From: Polynucleobacter sp. UK-Kesae-W10
GTDB taxonomy: Bacteria; Pseudomonadota; Gammaproteobacteria; Burkholderiales; Burkholderiaceae
Assembly (NCBI RefSeq): GCF_018881575.1
Contig: NZ_JACVQB010000001.1
Span: forward strand, 1,040,986 to 1,104,985
Direction: 5' to 3'
Length of the DNA stretch: 64,000 nucleotides
Under the pieces are notes generated by a model, which worked only from the letters and a program-made list of their open reading frames with translations, did no database searches and was not told the origin of the DNA. The number at the start of each line of letters is the position of its first letter. Position 1 is the first letter of the stretch. Shown in pieces: positions 38,849-49,883 of this stretch. The position numbers and the translations under genes are program-made.

Positions 38849-39637
38849 ATGCATCCCATGTTAAATGTGGCCGTAAAGGCCGCCCGTCGTGCTGGAACCG
38901 TTATTAATCGCGCTTCTCTAAACTTAGAGCGTCTCCAGGTAGATCGCAAACAGCACAATGATTTTGTGACTGAGGTGGACAAAGCCGCAGAAGCGGCCAT
39001 CATCGAGACCCTGAGTGAGGCCTATCCAACCCATGGATTTTTGGCTGAAGAAACAGGCGAACACAATACTGATGCAGAAAATGTGTGGATCATCGATCCA
39101 CTAGATGGCACTACCAACTTTATTCATGGCTTTCCGCAATACGCTGTTTCAATTGCATTAGCAGTTAATGGTGTAACCCAACAAGCGGTAGTCTATGACC
39201 CTACCCGTGATGAATTATTTACCGCTACGCGCGGTGCTGGCGCCTACTTGGATCGTCGGCGTTTGCGCGTTGGTACTCAAGATCGTTTAGCTAACTCTTT
39301 AGTTGGTACAGGATTTCCGTATCGCGAAGATCAGGACCTGGAAAAATACCTCAAGATATTTGCGGAGATGTCTCGCCAGTGCGCGGGTTTGCGTCGTCCT
39401 GGTGCTGCATCACTAGACCTAGCTTATGTTGCGGCGGGTCGTTACGACGGCTTTTTTGAGAGCGATCTCAAGCCATGGGATATGGCAGCAGGCGCTTTGT
39501 TAATTACAGAGGCGGGTGGCTTAGTGGGCAACTACCGTGGAGAAGAAGGCTTTCTCAAGAGCGGTGAAGTGATGGCTGCTAATCCCCGCATTTATGCGCA
39601 GATGGTGCAGTGCCTCTCTAAGTATTCAGCTTCGTAA
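38849..39637 (+). CDS. suhB: Inositol monophosphatase SuhB
   Basis: 262 aa. The Mg-site motifs are EETGEH and [17 protein letters not shown], and the C-terminal motif is [16 protein letters not shown]. SuhB also supports rRNA antitermination in E. coli. I chose the ATG at 38849 ([16 protein letters not shown]), which matches the family, rather than the longer frame from 38789. Confidence 0.93.
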   Translation: MHPMLNVAVKAARRAGTVINRASLNLERLQVDRKQHNDFVTEVDKAAEAAIIETLSEAYPTHGFLAEETGEHNTDAENVWIIDPLDGTTNFIHGFPQYAVSIALAVNGVTQQAVVYDPTRDELFTATRGAGAYLDRRRLRVGTQDRLANSLVGTGFPYREDQDLEKYLKIFAEMSRQCAGLRRPGAASLDLAYVAAGRYDGFFESDLKPWDMAAGALLITEAGGLVGNYRGEEGFLKSGEVMAANPRIYAQMVQCLSKYSAS

Positions 39638-39671
39638 GCCTGCAACTTCTCTAGGCTGTATCAAAACCTGT

Positions 39672-40460
39672 TTAGCTTTTAATCAGGTCCAGTGCGCGCA
39701 CTCCTTGGTGATTCACTAAGAGCGCATTGGCTCTGGGCGGAGCCCCCTCAGGATGATCTAAATCCCAATCTGACAATACCCAGCGTTGCCAAGACAAATC
39801 ACCAAGGTGTTCCTGGTGGTGTCCAGGAAGGTGTGTATGCCCATGAATCAATTGACTGCAGGAGTGAGAACGCAGGATTGCAGCGCAAGCATCAGCGGTG
39901 ACGTTAGTCTTGATTCGATTGTCAGCAAACGAGGCGTTTGCTGCGCGTTGGTAGTTCGCATGGCTATTACTACGTAAATGATTGGCAATAGCGCGGCGCC
40001 AGCCGATCGGTAATGCTAAGAACAATCGCTGTACCCATGACTTTCTAACCCAAGTGCGAAAGGCTTGATAGCCAACATCTGCAGTACATAAAGCATCGCC
40101 ATGGCTCAGTAGATAGACCTGTCCGCCAATATCAGCAACACAGGGATCGGGCAGAAGCGTCATACCCGTCTTCTTGAGGAAATCGGTGCCAACTAAAAAA
40201 TCCCGATTGCCATGCATGTAGTAGGTTTTGGTTTTAGAAGAAAGATTAGCTAGGGCGCGTTTCACTTCTTGCAAAAAGGGGGAGTGTGATGAGGCGTCGT
40301 CACCCACCCAATATTCAAACAAGTCACCCAGGATAAACACCGCCTCGACCTCCTTGACATCTTTTTCACAGAAGTCAAAAAAGCGCTGCGCCGTCAAGGG
40401 CATTGACGGCGTCAGGTGGAGGTCAGATATGAGCAGTGCGCTCGCTGGGTGCGGGATCAT
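39672..40460 (-). CDS. lpxH: UDP-2,3-diacylglucosamine diphosphatase LpxH
   Basis: 262-aa calcineurin-like phosphoesterase of lipid A synthesis. Di-metal motifs: [28 protein letters not shown] and HGHTHLP. ATGA overlap with the upstream ppiB gene. Confidence 0.94.
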   Translation of the reverse strand: MIPHPASALLISDLHLTPSMPLTAQRFFDFCEKDVKEVEAVFILGDLFEYWVGDDASSHSPFLQEVKRALANLSSKTKTYYMHGNRDFLVGTDFLKKTGMTLLPDPCVADIGGQVYLLSHGDALCTADVGYQAFRTWVRKSWVQRLFLALPIGWRRAIANHLRSNSHANYQRAANASFADNRIKTNVTADACAAILRSHSCSQLIHGHTHLPGHHQEHLGDLSWQRWVLSDWDLDHPEGAPPRANALLVNHQGVRALDLIKS

Positions 40461-40960
40461 TCCTCGAGAACGGTTGCTTTCTCAATCACCACATCTTCAG
40501 CAGGAACGTCTTGGTGAAAGCCTGAGTTACCAGTCTTCACTTTACGGATCGTATCGACGACATCCATGCCATCAGTAACCTTGCCAAATACAGCATAGCC
40601 CCAGCCCTGAGCGCTAGGAGCGGTGTGATTTAAAAAATCGTTGTCATTGACGTTAATAAAAAATTGCGCAGTAGCAGAGTGTGGATCACTGGTGCGAGCC
40701 ATTGCAATCGTGCCGCGCTCGTTCTTTAAGCCATTATTAGCTTCGTTTTCAATTTCAGCGCCAGTCGGTTTTTGTTTCATGCCGGCCGTCATACCGCCGC
40801 CTTGAATCATGAAGTTATTAATGACGCGATGAAAAATCGTGCCGTCGTAATGACCGCTTTTGACATACTGCAAAAAGTTCGCAACGCTCTTAGGTGCTTT
40901 TGCTGCATCGAGCGTGAGAGTGATGTCACCCTTATTGGTTTTTAGGAGTACTTTCGCCAT
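40457..40960 (-). CDS. ppiB: Cyclophilin-type peptidyl-prolyl isomerase B
   Basis: 167 aa cytoplasmic cyclophilin: [16 protein letters not shown], the active-site Arg included, [19 protein letters not shown], and [16 protein letters not shown]. It begins inside the 3' end of the TPR gene and overlaps lpxH. Confidence 0.96.
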   Translation of the reverse strand: MAKVLLKTNKGDITLTLDAAKAPKSVANFLQYVKSGHYDGTIFHRVINNFMIQGGGMTAGMKQKPTGAEIENEANNGLKNERGTIAMARTSDPHSATAQFFINVNDNDFLNHTAPSAQGWGYAVFGKVTDGMDVVDTIRKVKTGNSGFHQDVPAEDVVIEKATVLEE

Positions 40961-41804
40961 TGTTCAATTTACCTTCTGGAGAGTTAGTGGATGGAATGAT
41001 GTTTGCGTTACTGCCACGGACTGGTGGCTTTAATAAATTCAAGAGATATTTTGCGCGGTTTGCATACAGACGCTGATTGAGCTGGGTGTTTGCAGCAGCG
41101 TCCTCATAGGCTTTGGCCCCCAGGCGTACATAGACTTCACCTAGGTTTGCAGCGGCAATACTGTAGGTGGGCCGTAGCTTCAAAGCAAGCTCTAAATAGT
41201 CCCTAGCATCAATCCATTTGTTTTGATTGGCAGAGATGGCAGCCAGGTTATTGTAGGGCTCAGGTAACTCTGGAAATTGCTGCGTAATTTCAATTAAGGA
41301 TTTCTTAGCACCATCGTAATCACGTAACTCTAGTTGTAAGCGTGCTTTGATGTAACGCAGTTGTACATTGCGCGGTGTCTTTTTTAGACGTGTATTGATG
41401 AGGTCAATCGCATCTTGATATTTGCGAGCCTTAATGAGTTTTTCGATATCAGAGGGAACTGCATTCTTGGTGACGGGATCCGGTTCAATAATCAGAAAAG
41501 AGAGAAACGGGATACCCACCGTTTCCGATAACTCTGGATTGAGTGGATCATAAGGCGCATCGGTAGATAGTCGCGGTGGATCAATTGGACTGTAGCCGCC
41601 GAGATAGGGTTGGGTCTGCGCTGCTGGAGATTTTGTTTCTTGCTTATTTAAAGCAGCAATTTCTGCGTCTGCTTGTTGTTGCGCAGGGGTGCTGCACCCG
41701 CTCAGGAGCAAAAAGCCACAGGTGATGGCAAAAGCCTTAAAAAAGCTGGGGGGTGTCACTTTGAGGGTGTCAAACATAAGGGAAGGGGTGAAAAACTGGC
41801 TCAT
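40932..41804 (-). CDS. TPR-repeat lipoprotein
   Basis: 290 aa. Signal peptide with lipobox LLLSGC (Cys about residue 37), then a low-complexity stretch, then three or four tetratricopeptide repeats (about 125-250) with [15 protein letters not shown] and [20 protein letters not shown]. It overlaps ppiB by 29 bases in another frame. Probably an envelope scaffold; no specific role known. Confidence 0.78.
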   Translation of the reverse strand: MSQFFTPSLMFDTLKVTPPSFFKAFAITCGFLLLSGCSTPAQQQADAEIAALNKQETKSPAAQTQPYLGGYSPIDPPRLSTDAPYDPLNPELSETVGIPFLSFLIIEPDPVTKNAVPSDIEKLIKARKYQDAIDLINTRLKKTPRNVQLRYIKARLQLELRDYDGAKKSLIEITQQFPELPEPYNNLAAISANQNKWIDARDYLELALKLRPTYSIAAANLGEVYVRLGAKAYEDAAANTQLNQRLYANRAKYLLNLLKPPVRGSNANIIPSTNSPEGKLNNGESTPKNQ

Positions 41805-41864
41805 TCGATATACTCAGCGCTCAGTCTAACAAATTGGCGCTACTTGCCTCACCTTTATAGCCCT

Positions 41865-43295
41865 ATGCTGCAAATCTATAACACTCTTAGCCGTTCTAAA
41901 CAGGTTTTTAAGCCCATCGTCCCGGGTAAGGTGAAGATGTATGTCTGCGGTATGACGGTTTATGACTTTTGTCACATTGGCCATGCCCGGGTCATGATTG
42001 TCTTTGACATGGTTGTCCGCTGGTTACGTGCCAGTGGCTATGAGGTTCTCTATGTCCGCAATATTACGGATATTGACGACAAAATTATCAATCGTGCCCT
42101 TGAGAATGGTGAGCCCATCGCGGCACTTACTAATCGTTTTATTAATGCTATGCATGCCGACTCTGACGAGTTAGGTCTCATGCATCCCGATCAAGAGCCA
42201 CGCGCTACCGATTACATCAAACAAATGCAAGGGATGATCGGCAGGCTCATTGAAAATGAATTGGCCTATCAAGCTGAAGATGGAGATGTCAATTTTGCAG
42301 TGCGCTTATTACCAGGCTATGGTCAGTTGTCTGGCAAGACTCTTGATGAATTAAATGCGGGTGAGCGCGTAGCGATTAGCGGCGGTAAACGCGATCCATT
42401 AGATTTCGTGCTGTGGAAGAGTGCTAAACCAGAAGAGCCGGCCGATACGCGTTGGAGCTCTCCATGGGGCGAAGGTCGTCCAGGCTGGCATATTGAGTGC
42501 TCCGCCATGTCTTGTGATTTATTGGGTGAGCATTTTGATATTCATGGCGGTGGCGCAGATTTGCAGTTCCCGCATCACGAAAATGAAATTGCTCAAAGCG
42601 AAGGTGCCTTATATGGCCAGAATCGTAAAGAGAGCGATGCTCCCTTTGTCAATTACTGGATGCATAACGGCCATATTCGCGTTAACGAAGAGAAGATGTC
42701 GAAATCTTTGGGTAACTTTTTCTTGATTCGTGATGTCTTAAAAAGTTTCGATCCAGAGGTATTACGCTTTTTTATGCTTAAGGCGCATTACCGTAGCCCC
42801 ATTAATTACAGCGATGCCCAGTTAGAGGAAGCGCGTGCCGGTTTAGTGCGTCTCTATACTGCCTTGGCGCAAGTATCTGCTATTGAGAGCAATCCTCGCT
42901 TGGATGCCCATAGCCCTTGGGCAAAGGGCTTTGCCGATGCAATGAATGACGACTTCAACACCCCTGAGGCGATTGCAGTCTTGTTTGATTTGGCTAGCGA
43001 AGTAAATCGAGCACAAGGTGATGAGAAGGTCTTACTGGCAAACACGATGAAGGCCCTTGCTTGCAACATGAATTTTCTGCAACGGGATCCTACTCAGTTC
43101 TTGCAAACGGGCAGCAAGGACTCTAAAGGGCAAAGCTTAAGTGCAGCAGAGATTAAGGCTCAAATTACTGCGCGTGTGGCCGCTAAGCAGGCCAAAGATT
43201 TTGCCAAGGCTGACGCGATTCGTAAGACTCTGCTTGAGCAAGGTGTTGTACTGGAAGATAAACCCGGCGGCCTTACTGAATGGCGTAGAGCGTAG
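41865..43295 (+). CDS. cysS: Cysteinyl-tRNA synthetase
   Basis: 476-aa class I synthetase. [20 protein letters not shown] carries a zinc Cys and the HIGH motif; [12 protein letters not shown] carries [18 protein letters not shown] supplies another zinc ligand. The ATG at 41865 ([10 protein letters not shown]) matches the family; the frame running back to 41673 overlaps the divergent TPR gene and is spurious. Confidence 0.97.
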   Translation: MLQIYNTLSRSKQVFKPIVPGKVKMYVCGMTVYDFCHIGHARVMIVFDMVVRWLRASGYEVLYVRNITDIDDKIINRALENGEPIAALTNRFINAMHADSDELGLMHPDQEPRATDYIKQMQGMIGRLIENELAYQAEDGDVNFAVRLLPGYGQLSGKTLDELNAGERVAISGGKRDPLDFVLWKSAKPEEPADTRWSSPWGEGRPGWHIECSAMSCDLLGEHFDIHGGGADLQFPHHENEIAQSEGALYGQNRKESDAPFVNYWMHNGHIRVNEEKMSKSLGNFFLIRDVLKSFDPEVLRFFMLKAHYRSPINYSDAQLEEARAGLVRLYTALAQVSAIESNPRLDAHSPWAKGFADAMNDDFNTPEAIAVLFDLASEVNRAQGDEKVLLANTMKALACNMNFLQRDPTQFLQTGSKDSKGQSLSAAEIKAQITARVAAKQAKDFAKADAIRKTLLEQGVVLEDKPGGLTEWRRA

Positions 43296-43951
43296 TGCCA
43301 GCAGTTAAAGAAGAATCTATTTTGAAAGAAGTAGCTCCTGAATACTGGGAGCAAGCGTGTCGTGAGTTGATGAAGCACGACCGTATTTTGAAAAAACTCA
43401 TTCCTAAATATGGCTCTGGGTTTTTAGTAACGCGAGGGGATGCATTTACCACTCTGGCAAGAGCGATCGTGGGTCAGCAAATCTCCGTTGCTGCAGCTCA
43501 AACAGTGTGGGATCGCGTCGTCCTTGCGAGTAAGAAAAAAGTCAATCCCAAGAACATCCTGGCACTTTCCGTTGAGGACTTGCGTGCAGCTGGATTGTCT
43601 GGGCGCAAGGTCGAATACATTCGGGACTTGGCTGACCACTTTGATTCTGGGCGTTTACACGCCAATCAATGGAAAGAGATGGATGATGAGAGCGTCATCA
43701 AGGAATTAAGCACCATTCGCGGTATTGGGCGCTGGACAGCAGAAATGTTCCTCATTTTTAATATGGTTCGCCCTAATATCCTCCCCCTGGACGATGTTGG
43801 TCTAATTAAGGCAATTTCCCTCAATTACTTCAGTGGTGAGCCTGTCAGCCGCCATGAGGCCAGAGAGGTGGCGGCCAATTGGGCTCCGTGGCGTACGGTT
43901 GCCACCTGGTATATGTGGAGAAGTATCGACCCAATCCCGGTTGAATATTAA
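43295..43951 (+). CDS. DNA-3-methyladenine glycosylase (HhH-GPD, AlkA-like)
   Basis: 218 aa. Helix-hairpin-helix LSTIRGIGRWTAEMFLIF followed by the catalytic Asp in LPLDDVGLIKAI, the HhH-GPD signature; no 4Fe-4S Cys cluster at the end, so it is of AlkA type rather than MutY/Nth. Starts with GTG sharing a base with the cysS stop (TAGTG). Confidence 0.88.
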   Translation: MPAVKEESILKEVAPEYWEQACRELMKHDRILKKLIPKYGSGFLVTRGDAFTTLARAIVGQQISVAAAQTVWDRVVLASKKKVNPKNILALSVEDLRAAGLSGRKVEYIRDLADHFDSGRLHANQWKEMDDESVIKELSTIRGIGRWTAEMFLIFNMVRPNILPLDDVGLIKAISLNYFSGEPVSRHEAREVAANWAPWRTVATWYMWRSIDPIPVEY

Positions 43952-43960
43952 AATCAGACT

Positions 43961-44932
43961 ATGAAAACGACTTTCCTGGATTTTGAGCAACAAATCGCTG
44001 AATTAGAGTCAAAGATTGAAGAGTTGCGTTTTGTGCAAGATGAGTCATCGGTAGATATCTCCGATGAGATCAAAACACTCTCTGAAAAAAGCCTTCAGCT
44101 TACTAAAGATGTTTATGCCAACTTAACACCTTGGCAGGTGTCACAGGTTGCCCGCCATCCACAGCGTCCTTACACCTTGGATTATGTTGGCGCCTTGTTT
44201 ACTGACTTCCATGAATTGCATGGTGATCGTACATTTGCCGATGATCAATCAATCATCGGCGGATTAGCGCGATTCGAAGATCAACCTTGTATGGTGATTG
44301 GTCATCAAAAAGGTCGCGATACTAAAGAACGCGCATTGCGTAACTTTGGTATGAGCCGCCCAGAGGGTTATCGTAAAGCGATGCGTCTGATGCGTTTAGC
44401 GGAAAAGTTTGGTATCCCCGTGTTTACATTTGTAGATACACCGGGCGCATTTCCGGGTATTGATGCAGAAGAGCGCAATCAATCTGAAGCGATTGGTCGC
44501 AACCTCTATGTACAAGCGGAATTAGAAGTGCCCATCATTGCCACCATTATTGGTGAAGGTGGTTCCGGTGGTGCATTGGCAATTGCCATGGGTGACGTAG
44601 TCCTCATGCTGCAAAACTCCACTTATTCAGTGATTTCACCTGAAGGCTGCGCCTCCATTCTGTGGAAGACCGCTGATAAGGCATCAGAGGCAGCAGAACA
44701 GCTTGGCCTAACAGCGCAGCGCCTCAAGGCCTTGGGCTTGATCGATAAGATTGTTGCTGAGCCGATCGGTGGTGCTCACCGAGACTACGACGTCATGATG
44801 GGCAATATGCGTAAAGCCTTGGCTGAGTCCATCAAAACCTTCGACGGTATGAAGACTGACGCATTATTAGAACGTCGCCATGAGCGTCTAATGAGTTATG
44901 GCAAGTTCAAGGAAATCACAGCCAAGTCCTAA
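43961..44932 (+). CDS. accA: Acetyl-CoA carboxylase carboxyltransferase subunit alpha
   Basis: 323 aa; with AccD transfers carboxyl from biotin to acetyl-Co[20 protein letters not shown] at the N-terminus, [38 protein letters not shown], and [15 protein letters not shown] oxyanion loop. Overlaps tilS by 35 bases. Confidence 0.97.
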   Translation: MKTTFLDFEQQIAELESKIEELRFVQDESSVDISDEIKTLSEKSLQLTKDVYANLTPWQVSQVARHPQRPYTLDYVGALFTDFHELHGDRTFADDQSIIGGLARFEDQPCMVIGHQKGRDTKERALRNFGMSRPEGYRKAMRLMRLAEKFGIPVFTFVDTPGAFPGIDAEERNQSEAIGRNLYVQAELEVPIIATIIGEGGSGGALAIAMGDVVLMLQNSTYSVISPEGCASILWKTADKASEAAEQLGLTAQRLKALGLIDKIVAEPIGGAHRDYDVMMGNMRKALAESIKTFDGMKTDALLERRHERLMSYGKFKEITAKS

Positions 44933-46199
44933 GCCTGTAAAACGAATTGCGGTTGCCTTAAGTGGCGGCCTCGATTCGGTTGTGCTTCTGGATACAGTTT
45001 GTAAAGCGCAATCTAAAAACACAGCAAACCCAGCTGAAATTTTTGCATTTCACATTCATCATGGTTTGCAAAAGCCAGCCGATGATTGGTTGGTCTTTTG
45101 CGAAAAGCTAGCCAAAAAATACCAAGTCCATTTTGATTTTCGTTTACTCCATCTTGCTGGGCAGGATGAGGGCAATATTGAAGCCAGAGCAAGAGCGGGG
45201 CGTTATGAAGCTTTGGCTGAGTTGTGCGAAGAATATGCCATCCCTGATTTGCTGCTAGCGCACCATCAAAACGATCAGGCTGAAACGGTCTTGCTGCAGC
45301 TGATGCGTGGTGCCGGTGTGGCAGGTTTATCGGCCATGCCCGAGCACAGAGTGATTGAATATGGCCAATGGCCAATTACTCTATGGCGACCCTTGTTGGG
45401 TCAAACACGGGCAGAACTCGAGTCATACGCCAAGGAGCATAAGCTTAAGTGGATCGAGGACCCGAGTAATCGAGACCGTAAGTACCGACGCAATGCTATT
45501 CGCAAAGACATCATTCCGCGCCTGGAAAAAATTCAGCCTGATGTGCTCACGAATATCGCTCGTAGCGCAAACTTACTCGGTGAGGCACAGGGTTTGCTCG
45601 ATCGTTTGGCAACACAAGATGGCAAAGGGGTCCTGATTGGGCAAGAGCTTAAGTTAAAGCCACTATTGCAATTGCAAAAGGCGGATCTACCTGCAGCCAA
45701 TAATCTCTTGCGGTACTGGCTCAAGAGCAATGGCTTGGCAATGCCATCGCAAGAGCGCATGGCATCTTGGTGGCGCGATCTACGGAGCGTAAAACCTGAT
45801 GCTCAGCTCGAGTGGGCGCATGATGAGAAAACGATTCGACTTTGGCGTGGGCAACTGCAAGTTGCCGAACCTGAAGCGGGTGAATGGATTCTGAAAACGC
45901 TTGGCAAGACCAGTAAAAAGCCTGGCTTACCAGCCGACTGGGTTAATGCCGCGCTCGCAGCTGGTGAGGTAGTGGCTAAACCCAGGGAGGGTTCGGAGAA
46001 ATTACAGATCAAGGCCAATAGTCCACGTAAAACCCTCAAGAACTTGTTCCAAGAGGCAAATATTCCGCCTTGGGGGCGCCAGGCACCCTTGCTTTACATT
46101 CAGGGAGAGTTGGTGGCGGTGGCGGGTATTGGCGTGAGTTACCCCCATTTGGTTCGTTCAGGCCTGCGCGTTTGGCCAGAGTGGCAGCGAACGGCTTAA
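44898..46199 (+). CDS. tilS: tRNA(Ile)-lysidine synthase
   Basis: 433 aa; converts C34 of tRNA-Ile(CAU) to lysidine. PP-loop ATP motif [14 protein letters not shown], then [18 protein letters not shown], and the C-terminal TilS domain with [14 protein letters not shown]. The ATG at 44898 lies inside accA; accA-tilS coupling is common in betaproteobacteria. Confidence 0.95.
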   Translation: MASSRKSQPSPKPVKRIAVALSGGLDSVVLLDTVCKAQSKNTANPAEIFAFHIHHGLQKPADDWLVFCEKLAKKYQVHFDFRLLHLAGQDEGNIEARARAGRYEALAELCEEYAIPDLLLAHHQNDQAETVLLQLMRGAGVAGLSAMPEHRVIEYGQWPITLWRPLLGQTRAELESYAKEHKLKWIEDPSNRDRKYRRNAIRKDIIPRLEKIQPDVLTNIARSANLLGEAQGLLDRLATQDGKGVLIGQELKLKPLLQLQKADLPAANNLLRYWLKSNGLAMPSQERMASWWRDLRSVKPDAQLEWAHDEKTIRLWRGQLQVAEPEAGEWILKTLGKTSKKPGLPADWVNAALAAGEVVAKPREGSEKLQIKANSPRKTLKNLFQEANIPPWGRQAPLLYIQGELVAVAGIGVSYPHLVRSGLRVWPEWQRTA

Positions 46200-46282
46200 G
46201 GGGTTCAAAACCCTGTAAAATAAGCCCTTTTTAGACCCTCAAGGATTCATTTCCTTGTTCAGACAGTTAAATAGACGGTTTT

Positions 46283-47533
46283 ATGGCTCTTATCGTTCAT
46301 AAATATGGTGGCACCTCAATGGGCTCAGTAGAGCGCATTGCCAATGTCGCTAAACGCGTTGCCAAATGGATGCGTGCTGGCCACCAGGTAGTGGTAGTGC
46401 CATCTGCTATGTCAGGCGAAACCAATCGCTTGCTAGGCTTGGCAAAAGAAATCAACCCAGATGCTAGTCCTCGCGAATTAGATCAAATTGCCTCTACGGG
46501 TGAACAAGTAAGCTCTGGTTTGCTTGCATTGGCATTGATGCGCGAAGGTATTGATGCGGTGAGTTACGCTGGTTGGCAAGTCACGGTGCATACCGATTCT
46601 GCATTTACCAAAGCGCGTATCAAAAGTATTGAGAGCGACAAAATTCTCAAAGATTTAAATGCAGGCCGTACAGTTGTTGTGACGGGTTTTCAGGGTGTGG
46701 ATCCTGAGGGCAACATCACGACATTGGGTCGCGGTGGTTCTGATACTTCTGCAGTTGCGATGGCTGCGGCACTCAAAGCAGATGAGTGTTTAATCTATAC
46801 CGACGTAGACGGTGTCTACACCACAGACCCGCGTGTCTGTGAAGATGCTCGCCGCTTAGACAAAATTACTTTTGAAGAGATGCTGGAAATGGCCAGCTTG
46901 GGTTCAAAAGTATTGCAAATTCGCTCAGTGGAGTTTGCCGGTAAGTACAAAGTTAAAACCCGTGTTCTGTCATCGCTGACAGATCCGTTGATGCCTTTAG
47001 ACCAAGAGATGAAGTCGGGCACCTTGATTACATTTGAAGAGGACAGCACTATGGAAGCCGCAGTTATTTCCGGCATCGCCTTTGCGCGTGATGAAGCAAA
47101 GATTACCGTTTTGGGAGTTCCTGATCGTCCAGGGATTGCTTACCAAATCTTGGGTCCAATCGCTGATGCCAATATTGATGTGGACATCATTATTCAAAAT
47201 CAATCTGTTGAAGGTAAAACCGACTTTACATTCACGGTGCCACGCGCTGATTACCAAAAAGCGTTGGATATTCTCAAGAATACGGTGCAAGCACACATTG
47301 AAGCGAAAGAAATCTCAGGTGACCCTAAGGTATCTAAAGTTTCTGTAGTGGGTGTTGGCATGCGTTCACATGTTGGCATCGCTAGCAAGATGTTCCGCAC
47401 CTTGTCAGAAGAGGGCATCAACATCCTCATGATCTCTACCAGCGAAATCAAGATTTCTGTAGTGATCGATGAGAAATACATGGAATTGGCAGTACGTGCC
47501 TTACATAAGGCATTTGAGTTGGATCAGAAGTAA
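46283..47533 (+). CDS. lysC: Aspartate kinase
   Basis: 416 aa; first step of the aspartate-family pathway. Kinase start LIVHKYGGTSMGSVERI, TLGRGGSDTSAVAMAAAL and YTDVDGVYTTDPR; two C-terminal ACT domains (about 265-405) for feedback by lysine/threonine. Followed at 74 bases by tRNA-Ser. Confidence 0.97.
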   Translation: MALIVHKYGGTSMGSVERIANVAKRVAKWMRAGHQVVVVPSAMSGETNRLLGLAKEINPDASPRELDQIASTGEQVSSGLLALALMREGIDAVSYAGWQVTVHTDSAFTKARIKSIESDKILKDLNAGRTVVVTGFQGVDPEGNITTLGRGGSDTSAVAMAAALKADECLIYTDVDGVYTTDPRVCEDARRLDKITFEEMLEMASLGSKVLQIRSVEFAGKYKVKTRVLSSLTDPLMPLDQEMKSGTLITFEEDSTMEAAVISGIAFARDEAKITVLGVPDRPGIAYQILGPIADANIDVDIIIQNQSVEGKTDFTFTVPRADYQKALDILKNTVQAHIEAKEISGDPKVSKVSVVGVGMRSHVGIASKMFRTLSEEGINILMISTSEIKISVVIDEKYMELAVRALHKAFELDQK

Positions 47534-47606
47534 GCCAAAAAGGGCAATAAACCCCTCAGAAGCGGTTATCCGTTAAACTGTGGGGCGTTGTAATAGTAAG
47601 AAGTAC

Positions 47607-47701
47607 GGAGACGTGGCCGAGCTGGTCGAAGGCACTCCCCTGCTAAGGGAGCATCGGGGCTAAAACTCTGATCGGAGGTTCGAATCCTCTCGTCTCCGCC
47701 A
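47607..47701 (+). tRNA. tRNA-Ser (GCT), prophage integration site
   Basis: 95 nt class II tRNA. Acceptor GGAGACG/CGTCTCC, anticodon loop CTGCTAA (GCT), a long variable arm, T arm GGAGG-TTCGAAT-CCTCT, encoded CCA. An integrase gene follows immediately in the same orientation, the classic arrangement for insertion at a tRNA 3' end. Confidence 0.97.
47682..47701 (+). other. Candidate attL core (3' end of tRNA-Ser)
   Basis: P4-type integrases usually recombine in the T arm/acceptor 3' part of a tRNA gene, so the last about 20 bases of tRNA-Ser are the likely crossover. No second copy was found in this window, consistent with the element running off the right edge. The exact core is inference. 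Confidence 0.45.
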
Positions 47702-47734
47702 ACTACTTGTTGCTATTGCACCTTAGACGTTCGT

Positions 47735-47766
47735 AGGCCTCCTCGGGAAACCCTGGAGGCCTTTTA
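47735..47766 (+). terminator. Terminator between tRNA-Ser and the integrase
   Basis: GGCCTCC (47736-47742) pairs with GGAGGCC (47755-47761), followed by TTTT, separating host tRNA transcription from the integrase gene. Confidence 0.6.
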
Positions 47767-47825
47767 CTTTGTGGCTCTGCGGGTTTATGGGGGTTCGCAG
47801 CGGTTTGCCTACTTCCGGAAACCGA

Positions 47826-47883
47826 GACGGTACGGATGACGGTACCGTCGACTTTTGGTAGTACTATATGTTTTGGTACCGTC
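47826..47883. repeat. Clustered GGTACCGTC repeats upstream of the integrase
   Basis: GACGGTAC at 47826-47833, the perfect palindrome GACGGTACCGTC at 47838-47849, and GGTACCGTC again at 47875-47883; CTTTTGGTA-like copies lie at 47852-47860 and 47870-47878. The cluster lies 15-72 bases before the integrase ATG, fitting integrase/excisionase arm sites or an operator over the int promoter. Confidence 0.6.
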
Positions 47884-47897
47884 AAAAGGGGGTGAAA

Positions 47898-49169
47898 ATG
47901 GCAATAGAAGTGCTTACAGACAAGGTTTTGAAGCAAAAGGTAAAGGAGGCTGCGCAAAAAGCAGCAGCCAAAAATACGCGGGTAAAGGTGCACGATGGCA
48001 ATAACCTAGTGCTCACCGTCAGGCAAAATGGCGGCGCCTCTTGGCAGTTCATCTATCGCTTCAATAACGACCGGAAAGTAGCCACTTTAGGTGTCTGGCC
48101 AGACGTTACGCTCAAGCATGCTAGAACCCTAGCCTCCGAGTTAAGGGCACTGGTTTCGACGGGGAAAGACCCCGTTCAAAAGAAGCGCGAAGAGCTCAAG
48201 GAAAAATCCAAAGCCAAGGCCGAAAGCGAACACAATGACATGACTGTGCGCAAGCTGTTTTTGGTTTGGCTGTCCAAAAAGCGCATTTCTCAGGTCTACC
48301 ACAGCAATATTCTCAAAGCCTTCACTAAAGACGTCCTTCCTGAGATTGGTGCCATGCATCCAGCTCAAGTGCAACGCAAGGACATTCTCAAGATTTTGCG
48401 CAATATGGAAGAGCGCAAAGCCTTGGCAATGCTACGCAAGGTGCGTATGTTTATGGCCCAGATGTACGAGTATGCATTGGACGCCGAAATGGTTGAGCAC
48501 TCACCAGTCCCGATGGGTCAGCTGGCCAGCTTTATGAAGCACGAGAAAAAGCACTATCCAGCGATTACCAATCATGCCGATGTTGCTGGACTCATTAAAC
48601 AGGTCGTTAAATATGGCAAGCCGATTGTGCGCACAGCCATCATCTTGTCGATGCACACCTTCCAACGGCCGTCCGAGCTGCGCAAATCCAAATGGGAAGA
48701 GTTTGATCTAAAAAAGGCCAAATGGACCATTCCAGCGGAGCGCACTAAGAAGCGCCGCGAGCACTGGGTGCCGCTATCACCACAGGTTGTAGCGATACTC
48801 AAAGCCTATCAAGGGGTGATTGGCGATACTGGTTGGCTATTCCCAGGAACCCGCCATGATCAACCTATTAGTGAGGGCACGATTGCGGGCGCGATTGAGG
48901 AGATGGGGTACAAAGGAATTCAGACGCCGCACGGTTTTCGCGCGACGGCCAGAACAATTATGTGCGAGCACCTACGCATCAGCAAGGATGCTGCCGAGAA
49001 GCAGATAGCGCATGAGTTTGATCGCAGCGGCAATAATGGCGCTTACGATCGAGCAGAGTACTGGGATGACCGAGTTGCAATGATGGCCAAGTGGAGTAGC
49101 TGGCTAGAAGAGCAGGATAATAAACCAGACACTCCTAGCGAGACTGCTTCTGCGCAATCTTCTCTTTAA
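47898..49169 (+). CDS. P4-family tyrosine integrase
   Basis: 423 aa from the ATG at 47898, which has AAGGGGGTG just upstream. The N-terminal arm-binding DUF4102-like domain (VKVHDGNNLVLTVRQNG, TLGVWPDVTLKHAR) is followed by a core-binding SAM-like domain and the catalytic domain. Catalytic residues seen: Arg257 (TFQRPSELR), His345 and Arg348 (HGFRATART), His372 (AHEF) and nucleophile Tyr383 (NGAYDRAEYW). Drives integration at tRNA-Ser. Its last 35 bases overlap the convergent alpA gene. Confidence 0.94.
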   Translation: MAIEVLTDKVLKQKVKEAAQKAAAKNTRVKVHDGNNLVLTVRQNGGASWQFIYRFNNDRKVATLGVWPDVTLKHARTLASELRALVSTGKDPVQKKREELKEKSKAKAESEHNDMTVRKLFLVWLSKKRISQVYHSNILKAFTKDVLPEIGAMHPAQVQRKDILKILRNMEERKALAMLRKVRMFMAQMYEYALDAEMVEHSPVPMGQLASFMKHEKKHYPAITNHADVAGLIKQVVKYGKPIVRTAIILSMHTFQRPSELRKSKWEEFDLKKAKWTIPAERTKKRREHWVPLSPQVVAILKAYQGVIGDTGWLFPGTRHDQPISEGTIAGAIEEMGYKGIQTPHGFRATARTIMCEHLRISKDAAEKQIAHEFDRSGNNGAYDRAEYWDDRVAMMAKWSSWLEEQDNKPDTPSETASAQSSL

Positions 49170-49317
49170 TCCAGTCATTGATCTCCACCTCTACCCATGC
49201 GCTTGCCGCCCCAAGCTTCACGGGTAGAGGGAAGTCACCTTCTGCCATCATTCTGTAGATGGCCGTCTTCTTTAGGGCAACACGGTCTAGTACTTCTGGC
49301 AGTCGGATTAGCTTCAT
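49135..49317 (-). CDS. AlpA-family excisionase/regulator
   Basis: 60 aa winged helix: IRLPEVLDRVALKKTAIYRM, then GDFPLPVKLGAASAWVEVEI, the AlpA signature. Such proteins bend attachment-site DNA and steer the integrase to excision or activate int. Last gene of the leftward phage operon and overlapping the integrase 3' end on the opposite strand. Confidence 0.88.
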   Translation of the reverse strand: MKLIRLPEVLDRVALKKTAIYRMMAEGDFPLPVKLGAASAWVEVEINDWIKEKIAQKQSR

Positions 49318-49337
49318 TTTAATTTTTTCAGTTGTGA

Positions 49338-49883
49338 TTAAGACAGGTCCATGTTGTCAAAGTTGGTTCGTAGCGTCTCTAGAATGTCTCGCAACAAACT
49401 AAGGCGATCTGCGATGTCACCGTTTGGAATGCCGGCTTCTGAGCAGATGACATGCGCCAAGCTTAGCCATGATGCATCGGGGTCTTGCTCCCCCAAGAGA
49501 TCCAAGTACTCACCACTTTCTGGCGGATTGTTCCACTCATCATCGCTAAGGCCATCTTCGGTAAAATAGCCGAAGAAACCAACCTCGAGATGATCAATAA
49601 ATTCGTCTGGATCTGATTCAGCCAGCTCGCCATTGTTGGTAGCCATGCGCACTGCATATTCACCAGCAGCCTGAAGGGCCTCAGACATCCGCTCACGACG
49701 TGGATCACCTGCACCCATGCGCATAGGCATCGGCGGGACATTAAACGCTTGGCGGACGCTCCAGTGCGTTTGTGGCAACGGGTAATTGGCTAGATTAAAG
49801 ATTGTGCCATCAGGGAGATTTCCGGACTCCTCCAAGTTGTGCTCAATCTCGCTAATTGTTTTTGTCAAAATATTAGTCAGCAT
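49338..49883 (-). CDS. Phage hypothetical acidic protein
   Basis: 181 aa, not recognised. Acidic C-terminal half (DPDEFIDHLEVGFFGYF, WNNPPESGEYLDLLG). The ATG at 49883 lies inside the end of the upstream gene and has GAGGAG nearby; a longer frame to 49976 would overlap by over 100 bases and is unlikely. Confidence 0.6.
   Translation of the reverse strand: MLTNILTKTISEIEHNLEESGNLPDGTIFNLANYPLPQTHWSVRQAFNVPPMPMRMGAGDPRRERMSEALQAAGEYAVRMATNNGELAESDPDEFIDHLEVGFFGYFTEDGLSDDEWNNPPESGEYLDLLGEQDPDASWLSLAHVICSEAGIPNGDIADRLSLLRDILETLRTNFDNMDLS

Noticed and set aside
41673..41864. A longer N-terminus for CysRS
   Set aside because: The extra codons lie over the divergent TPR gene, and CysRS homologues start at the ATG at 41865.
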